Below are positions 41,949-46,063 of a stretch of 46,063 bases of DNA, one piece after another. The DNA lies in the IMG/VR virus record IMGVR_UViG_3300034190_002072, positions 1 through 46,063 of that record; one strand, given 5' to 3'. The notes under the pieces are model-generated. The model made no database searches and was not told where the DNA came from. It saw only the letters and a list, made by a program, of their open reading frames with translations. The DNA is from a virus. Position numbers and translations under genes: made by a program. Within the stretch, counting starts at the first letter, position 1. Each line of letters opens with the position of its first letter.

Positions 41949-42035
41949 TTAATCTCCATCTCTACAGCTTGGGCATATGTCACAAAAGTCGTGTTCCTCT
42001 TGTGACATATTTTGCCCACACATTTCACACTCCAT
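41949..42035 (-). CDS. Tiny five-cysteine zinc-ribbon-like protein
   Basis: 28 residues: cysteines at 3, 6, 18, 21 and 24, in CEMC and CDICPSC pairs, which is a compact zinc knuckle pattern. Its ATG overlaps the stop of the SSB gene in the form TAATG. Too short for a named family; zinc binding is predicted from spacing. It lies between SSB and the primase-helicase, which suggests a DNA- or protein-binding accessory. Confidence 0.55.
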   Translation of the reverse strand: MECEMCGQNMSQEEHDFCDICPSCRDGD

Positions 42036-42343
42036 TAAAACGGTAGATCATCTACTGGTTGAGCAACTGGCGCTGACTGTTGAGGCTGATCCTCACGCGG
42101 TGCCGCGGCTACGTTCTCTCCATTAGTCCATACCACAGAGACATTACCTAAGTAAGTCTTTGCTACTTTAGCCTCTCGTTCTTCTTTAGACTGAGCTACA
42201 ACAATAGGTCCTTGGTTACCAAATTGGTCAGGCTCATCGTTTATAGTTATTGTTATAGGTAGATACTTACCTTTTTTGCCTTCGATAATCTTTGATTTAT
42301 CGATGTTATTAAGGTTGATACTTGCTTTAATTATACTAGCCAT
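42035..42343 (-). CDS. Single-stranded DNA-binding protein
   Basis: 102 residues. The core (about 1-70) is beta-rich and would be an OB-fold (IIKASINLNNIDKSKIIEGKKGKYLPITITIND), followed by a Gln/Pro/Ala linker and an acidic tip DDLPF, the hallmark by which SSBs recruit partner proteins. Smaller than host SSBs. Its neighbours, primase-helicase, exonuclease and annealing protein, fit a replication/recombination set. Only the tip and composition support it; the core match is weak by eye. Confidence 0.7.
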   Translation of the reverse strand: MASIIKASINLNNIDKSKIIEGKKGKYLPITITINDEPDQFGNQGPIVVAQSKEEREAKVAKTYLGNVSVVWTNGENVAAAPREDQPQQSAPVAQPVDDLPF

Positions 42344-42345
42344 AT

Positions 42346-42537
42346 TTAATTATTTATTAAGGTTACTAAATTTCTAATTTGTTCTACACTACTATTTGTT
42401 TGTCTTCTAAAGTTATCAAAATTCTTGTGATAAGGGTGTAAGTTATCTCTAGAATTGTTATTAGTGTAAAAGTTTTCGTTGTTAGCTCTAAATTGCTTGC
42501 CTGAAATACTACAGGTCTTCATTCTTGGTCTTGCCAT
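42346..42537 (-). CDS. Small basic protein, possible nucleic-acid binding
   Basis: 63 residues: MARPRMKTCSISGKQFRANNENFY, Asn/Arg-rich middle, helix SSVEQIRNLVTLINN at the end. The C-x-n-GKxF arrangement resembles half a zinc finger (only one cysteine visible, with H34 and H37 nearby). It follows the exonuclease gene at 3 bases and precedes SSB by 2. Function not recognised. Confidence 0.55.
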   Translation of the reverse strand: MARPRMKTCSISGKQFRANNENFYTNNNSRDNLHPYHKNFDNFRRQTNSSVEQIRNLVTLINN

Positions 42538-42540
42538 GGT

Positions 42541-43272
42541 TTATAAGGTTTTATTAATAAAATATTGAGTAGGATCAAAGCCTTCAGACTTATAAAATAA
42601 TTCATAAGCCTCTACTGCTCTTTCGACCTTGTCCTTACCCTTTTCATAAAATTGTGGTGAGCAGTCAAATATTCCTATTTGGCCTGTTGTTTTATCTATT
42701 GCTATAAATAACATCTCATAGCCAAATAATTTACTATAAATATAAGCTTGACTATCATAATTATACTTAGAAGCTGACCATTTAAACTGTTGAAGATCTG
42801 CTGTTGTTTTTAAATCAATTATCAGCTTTTCGTCATGGTTAATTATATCAGCTTTGCCTTTCCAATTATGGCCGTGAAGCTTTGTAACGCCTGGAACTTC
42901 ATACTCTACATTGTTACCTCTGATAAGGTCATGACAAATCTTATTGTCTAACATTTTATCTGTTAGCTTTTCAATTTGATCAACCTCATGCTGTAACAAG
43001 CATAGTTCTCCGCCAGACATCTCTCTGTATGCCTTTGTGTTTCTAGTAGTTGCTTCTATTATCTTAAACTTTTTAAGCTTATCTGGTTCTAGAATAGCAG
43101 TATGAAAATAACCGCCTACTAAGAATGCTGGTCTAGGCTCTAGGCCTTTACCAAGACTCAGAGGGTTTTTAAGTAAAGTTCCAACATCGGAATTACTTAA
43201 GTACTGTTTTCCAAAAGCACCGTAGTAATGTTCGTCTTCTCGTAACTTTTTAATTACCTCTTCTTTATTCAT
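42541..43272 (-). CDS. PD-(D/E)XK exonuclease (RecE/Cas4-like)
   Basis: 243 residues. Motifs: SNSDV at the start (substrate-binding helix), LVGGYFHTAILEP (51-63, with H57), GKADI (D142), IDLKTT (D153, K155) and YDSQAYIY (Q175, Y178), which is the RecE/RecB-family set. It should chew 5' ends to expose single strands for the annealing protein encoded next to it. The gene pair (exonuclease plus ERF) is a classical phage recombination module like lambda Red. It begins 1 base after the ERF stop. Confidence 0.82.
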   Translation of the reverse strand: MNKEEVIKKLREDEHYYGAFGKQYLSNSDVGTLLKNPLSLGKGLEPRPAFLVGGYFHTAILEPDKLKKFKIIEATTRNTKAYREMSGGELCLLQHEVDQIEKLTDKMLDNKICHDLIRGNNVEYEVPGVTKLHGHNWKGKADIINHDEKLIIDLKTTADLQQFKWSASKYNYDSQAYIYSKLFGYEMLFIAIDKTTGQIGIFDCSPQFYEKGKDKVERAVEAYELFYKSEGFDPTQYFINKTL

Positions 43273-43273
43273 A

Positions 43274-43822
43274 TTATAGTGTGTTTAATGCTCCTTCTAT
43301 TTCTTGAGATAGAGCATATTTAGCCTTTATGGCTGATACTTTGCCGCCTGCTGTTACATATTGAACCGCTTTTTCGTAAGCTGGATCTTTCTTAGACGTT
43401 AAAGTTGGCTTCTTAGGTTCGAATTTCTTCTTACCATGATCATTAGTTGCGTCCGCATCCGCTGTGTCATCTATTAAGAATAGATTACCAAGCGCATACT
43501 TCTTGCCATAACTCGACGCACTACCATATTGTTGAGGTACTTGCATACCTTTTTGGTTTAGATCTACACCTACGATTGCTTGCGCAATAATTGAGCTTTC
43601 CCCGTCGCTTAGTAATGCCGTGGTTCTTATAACCGGCTTATCACTTGGGGATATTAGCTCTTCATTTATCGTAACTGAGACGCCTAGCTCCTTTAAAAAG
43701 GGTTTTGTAGCTTCGAGAATGTCTTCGGCTGATCTGAAGTTGTATTTGCCAAAGGAATTAAATCTAGATTTTTTAGATTTAAAGTTTGTTTGAATTGTGA
43801 TTAACTTATCGTTTAAAGTCAT
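43274..43822 (-). CDS. ERF-family single-strand annealing protein
   Basis: 182 residues. The ERF core is recognised from KYNFRSAEDILEATKPFLKELGVSV (27-51) and YGSASSYGKKYALGNLFLIDD (99-119), the segment usually conserved in ERF proteins. The C-terminus is Lys-rich and flexible. It pairs complementary strands in recombination-dependent replication, probably with the exonuclease next to it and SSB nearby. It is the first gene after a 62-base spacer and may have its own promoter. Confidence 0.85.
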   Translation of the reverse strand: MTLNDKLITIQTNFKSKKSRFNSFGKYNFRSAEDILEATKPFLKELGVSVTINEELISPSDKPVIRTTALLSDGESSIIAQAIVGVDLNQKGMQVPQQYGSASSYGKKYALGNLFLIDDTADADATNDHGKKKFEPKKPTLTSKKDPAYEKAVQYVTAGGKVSAIKAKYALSQEIEGALNTL

Positions 43823-43884
43823 AATATTTGGTATTTGGTATATCTATATAATTACACATAAATATACAGTTTTACATAGTTAAC
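43823..43884 (-). promoter_or_regulatory. Spacer before the ERF operon, possible promoter
   Basis: One of the longest non-coding gaps in the leftward block (62 bases), nearly all A/T, with direct repeats TACCAAATA-CCAAATA next to the start and a TATATTTATG segment that is close to the Bacteroidota -7 box (TAnnTTTG) but without a good TTG at -33. I call it a possible promoter or leader only. Confidence 0.3.
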
Positions 43885-44640
43885 TTACAGGTAGTCAAGC
43901 ACTTGTGAGTGATCTACATTGTTTATTAATCTGTCTACTGCTTGTCGTTTTATCTCTGAAACACGTACATAATTGCTAACACCTGGTATTTTTAAAATAG
44001 ATGCTATTTGCTTAGCTGAATGCTTTTCACAGTCTAATCCATATGAAAGCCTTAAAACTTCATACTCTTGATTTTTAAGATGCTTTTGCATTAAACCTTT
44101 AAGATATAAATTTAGCAATTGTATGTTATAAGGTTCAGAATTGTCTTCTATTTGATGGTACATGCTTTCTTCTTCATTTTTCATAGGTTTATCTATGCTT
44201 AAAAATATAGAATTAAAAAACATCTGTACCATAGCTTTGTCTTTTGTAGACCTCATCTCATTGAGTTTGTGTTCTGGTATCCTTATATTACCTCTGTGTC
44301 TATCTACTCTTCTACGTATTGCTCCTTTAATTCTTTTACTGAAAAAAGATTTTAAAGACTTTTCAACGTCTTCTTTTTCGTTTAATATTTCCCAATTAAG
44401 TTTATCTACAGCTCTTACTAGAGCTTCATTGCCAATTTGTAAAAGATCTAAGATACTTAACACACCCGACGCGTGACTTGCTGTTGAAAACTTTCTTGCC
44501 ATAGACTCAACTAATGGCATAAATTTAACAACTAGTTCATCTCTAGTGTACTCATCGTAAAATAAACCTTCTAAATCGTTAATAGACTTCTTTACATCTT
44601 CTTTGTATCTGATGTAGTTTTGAATGTTATATTTCTTCAT
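43885..44640 (-). CDS. Sigma-70-like factor
   Basis: 251 residues. Region 2 is visible at about 34-110: LVVKFMPLVESMARKFST and LDLLQIGNEALVRAVDKL (64-81, like DLIQEGNIGLMRAVEKF of RpoD), then FFSKRIKGAIRRRVDRHRGNIRIPEHKLNEM (99-129), like region 3.0. The C-terminal third holds a region-4-type HTH (NQEYEVLRLSYGLD, SAKQIASILKIPG, IKRQAVDRLI). The protein should direct host RNA polymerase to phage promoters; with no phage RNA polymerase seen, it may drive late genes. Overlaps the HTH gene before it by 14 bases. Confidence 0.78.
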   Translation of the reverse strand: MKKYNIQNYIRYKEDVKKSINDLEGLFYDEYTRDELVVKFMPLVESMARKFSTASHASGVLSILDLLQIGNEALVRAVDKLNWEILNEKEDVEKSLKSFFSKRIKGAIRRRVDRHRGNIRIPEHKLNEMRSTKDKAMVQMFFNSIFLSIDKPMKNEEESMYHQIEDNSEPYNIQLLNLYLKGLMQKHLKNQEYEVLRLSYGLDCEKHSAKQIASILKIPGVSNYVRVSEIKRQAVDRLINNVDHSQVLDYL

Positions 44641-45247
44641 TTAAAAGTTTTTTTTCATTTTTTAATGACTCGTTTAAATTTCTTTGAACAGTTCTTGTAG
44701 AGCAATTAAGTAGACCAGCTACTCTACTCCATGTTATTTTTTTACCAAGCTCGTTAATATCTAACATGCATTGGTATACTGATTCTTGATCTACCATATT
44801 TTTCCTACCTATTAATTTTCCTACGATCTTAAGCTTTTCACTAACGCCTAACATGCAAAAGTCTTTAAATATAACTTTACGTATTTTGTTTCTTGGAGGT
44901 TCTCCACCTGTTGCAAATACATCGTCTATCATAGCATTTAACTTCTTGTCACTAATAAAAAATGTGACAAATCCGTTTTCTTTATCTGCAATAAACTCAT
45001 ATACATGCGATGGCAATAATCCTTCAGGTCTATCTTGGTTTAAATAGTATAAAACTAGGTAATGCCATTTTAAACTCTTGTATGTTGTTATCTTAGCTTT
45101 TGTATTAAATAAACAATAGTGTTCGTATGTGCCATTTTCAAAGAACATGTACTTGTCAGTTTCAATAGAAGCGATGTCATTAATAGGCATTTGCCTATAG
45201 ATAACTTTTTGCTCATTGAGCCATTGTATTTTTCTTTTTTGTGACAT
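44627..45247 (-). CDS. HTH-containing protein upstream of the sigma factor
   Basis: 206 residues. The C-terminus has a helix-turn-helix (ELGKKITWSRVAGLLNCSTRTVQRNLNESL, about 166-195), a homeodomain- or transposase-like AxLLxCSxRTVxR form. The N-terminal two thirds are mixed beta/helix (HYLVLYYLNQDRPEG; PSHVYEFIADKENGFVTFFI) without known family. It is the first gene of the run with the sigma-like factor (14-base overlap) and could be its regulator or DNA-binding partner. Confidence 0.55.
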   Translation of the reverse strand: MSQKRKIQWLNEQKVIYRQMPINDIASIETDKYMFFENGTYEHYCLFNTKAKITTYKSLKWHYLVLYYLNQDRPEGLLPSHVYEFIADKENGFVTFFISDKKLNAMIDDVFATGGEPPRNKIRKVIFKDFCMLGVSEKLKIVGKLIGRKNMVDQESVYQCMLDINELGKKITWSRVAGLLNCSTRTVQRNLNESLKNEKKLLNEEI

Positions 45248-45274
45248 AAGCCTATTACTTATATATACTATAGG

Positions 45275-45287
45275 GCATGTGTCATGC
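45275..45287. promoter_or_regulatory. Inverted repeat GCATG-tgt-CATGC upstream of the HTH gene
   Basis: A perfect 5-bp palindrome with 3-base centre sits 27 bases before the HTH start codon, in a 40-base gap next to TATATATAAG on the leftward strand. Position suits an operator for autoregulation. A short palindrome may also occur by chance in A/T-rich DNA. Confidence 0.35.
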
Positions 45288-45482
45288 TTAGTATAAAATT
45301 AATTTTAACCTTCGGTTGTATTTCTTTAAAAGCTTTGCTTTATTGTAAACTTTTAGTTTATAATTACCGCATAAGACGTCTGTTATTATCTCGTTATTAA
45401 GCAGGTTTATTTGATTTTCCATGAACATTACGTGCTGGGCTTTTCTTTTGCGCCTTTTTAATTTTCTCAGATATGTTTTCAT
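45288..45482 (-). CDS. Small very basic protein
   Basis: 64 residues with 16 or more Lys/Arg: MKTYLRKLKRRKRKAQHV at the start, helix with MENQINLLNNEIITDVL, then YNKAKLLKKYNRRLKLIL. Nothing recognised; nucleic-acid binding is likely from charge. It starts 2 bases after the previous stop and ends in the short gap that holds the palindrome. Confidence 0.55.
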   Translation of the reverse strand: MKTYLRKLKRRKRKAQHVMFMENQINLLNNEIITDVLCGNYKLKVYNKAKLLKKYNRRLKLILY

Positions 45483-45484
45483 AA

Positions 45485-45976
45485 TTAGTTGATATTAAGT
45501 GTTCGTACAATTTTTTGCTCATTTTTTGCTTTTATTTTATATTTTTCTTGTTCGTAATAATTCCAGTAAGCCGAAACACTATCGTCTACAACTTTGTATT
45601 CTTCTGGCATACATTGTGGTGGTTCTGTAAAAGTACTGTCCGGTATTCCTAGAGGTAATTGTTTTAAAGGTTCTTTGCATTTAGTTATTGTTAAATGTGT
45701 TTTATTATATCTTTTAGTATATTCTTCACCAAGGGCTATCATATGATTATATAACCACATGTACTGCTTCGCGTTCTGTCTACACCATATAGTAGACGGA
45801 TGATTGTAATGCGCTTTCTTATAAGGAACTTCAACCATTGGGTAATTAAGTTCAGCATAATGATGATGTGCCGTACAAAGCATCTGGGCTGATTCTAAGA
45901 CCATCTTGACCACGTGTTTGTTGTATTGTATCTGCGCGGCCTTAACTGGGTCTCTATCTAAATAAAATATATTCAT
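45485..45976 (-). CDS. Conserved phage protein of unknown function (His/Tyr-rich)
   Basis: 163 residues. Recognisable blocks: MNIFYLDRDPVKAAQIQYNKHVVKMVLESAQMLCTAHH (1-38), YKKAHYNHPSTIWCRQNAKQYMWLYNHMIALGEEYTKRY (52-90) and GIPDSTFTEPPQCMPEEYK (110-129). I recall this arrangement (DPVKxAQxxxxKHxVKMxLExAQxL; HPSxxWxRQ) as widely spread among T4-like and marine phages and giant viruses, where it is unnamed. The many conserved His/Tyr/Lys suggest an enzyme acting on DNA or nucleotides; this is inference. Confidence 0.7.
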   Translation of the reverse strand: MNIFYLDRDPVKAAQIQYNKHVVKMVLESAQMLCTAHHHYAELNYPMVEVPYKKAHYNHPSTIWCRQNAKQYMWLYNHMIALGEEYTKRYNKTHLTITKCKEPLKQLPLGIPDSTFTEPPQCMPEEYKVVDDSVSAYWNYYEQEKYKIKAKNEQKIVRTLNIN

Positions 45977-46062
45977 TATTCATAGTGTTTCTCTAATAAG
46001 AGGTTTGCTACCTCTTGGCTTATCATGTTCTCGTTGTATAGTTTCCATATTAATTTACTCAT
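45976..46062 (-). CDS. Tiny protein at the window edge
   Basis: 28 residues (MSKLIWKLYNENMISQEVAN, then LLLEKHYE), ending in the TAATG overlap with the next gene, which argues it is translated. It starts two bases inside the window edge, so the upstream frame cannot be checked and the start may lie further out. Confidence 0.5.
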   Translation of the reverse strand: MSKLIWKLYNENMISQEVANLLLEKHYE

Positions 46063-46063
46063 A

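Noticed and set aside
1-46063. CRISPR arrays, insertion sequences, integrase and attachment sites
   Set aside because: No spaced repeats, transposase or recombinase motifs, or long terminal direct repeats between the two window ends were seen.

Overview
The window looks like most of a tailed bacteriophage genome, or a slice of one, about 46 kb long. The host is inferred to be a marine member of the Bacteroidota, probably a flavobacterium. The reasons are the low GC content, the near absence of Shine-Dalgarno sequences, A/T-rich leaders of the AATTAAAT type before many starts, and an alanine-glutamine (LKAQ) signal-peptide end typical of Bacteroidota. No rRNA, tRNA, CRISPR array, integrase or insertion sequence was seen. 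Both edges cut into tightly packed gene runs, so it cannot be told from the window whether the genome is circular or continues on both sides.

The layout is two convergent blocks. The rightward block (1-34.6 kb) carries virion and lysis genes. It starts with small proteins, among them a zincin-like protein, a secreted protein and a 3TM-type holin candidate, followed by a protein with two GroES-like halves. Next come a probable small terminase, large terminase, portal, scaffold and major capsid protein (with a strong terminator behind it), neck and adaptor proteins, two large tail proteins, a GNAT-like protein, internal virion proteins and a 3359-residue polyvalent protein. Several tiny basic proteins and an M15 endolysin close the block. 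The lack of tail-tape, sheath and baseplate genes and the internal-protein layout suggest a short-tailed (podovirus-like) particle; this is inference.

The leftward block (34.7-46.06 kb) carries nucleotide and DNA metabolism. In transcription order it runs from small unknown genes through an HTH protein and a sigma-70-like factor, an ERF annealing protein with a PD-(D/E)XK exonuclease, an SSB, a primase-helicase, a thymidylate-synthase homologue, MazG-like proteins, an endonuclease-I-like resolvase, and ribonucleotide reductase NrdB and NrdA. The two blocks meet at a hairpin terminator near 34.65 kb. No DNA polymerase or phage RNA polymerase is visible, so transcription probably uses host RNA polymerase redirected by the phage sigma-like factor.

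The most unusual items are the giant polyvalent protein, in which a P-loop kinase sits inside a HAD phosphatase and which repeats a VKFSEK-type motif at module borders; a ThyA homologue with Asp at the position that sets dUMP/dCMP choice and no C-terminal closing segment; the tandem GroES-like protein; a GC-rich patch confined to the terminase ATPase core; and two neighbouring genes that share the same first 11 residues.
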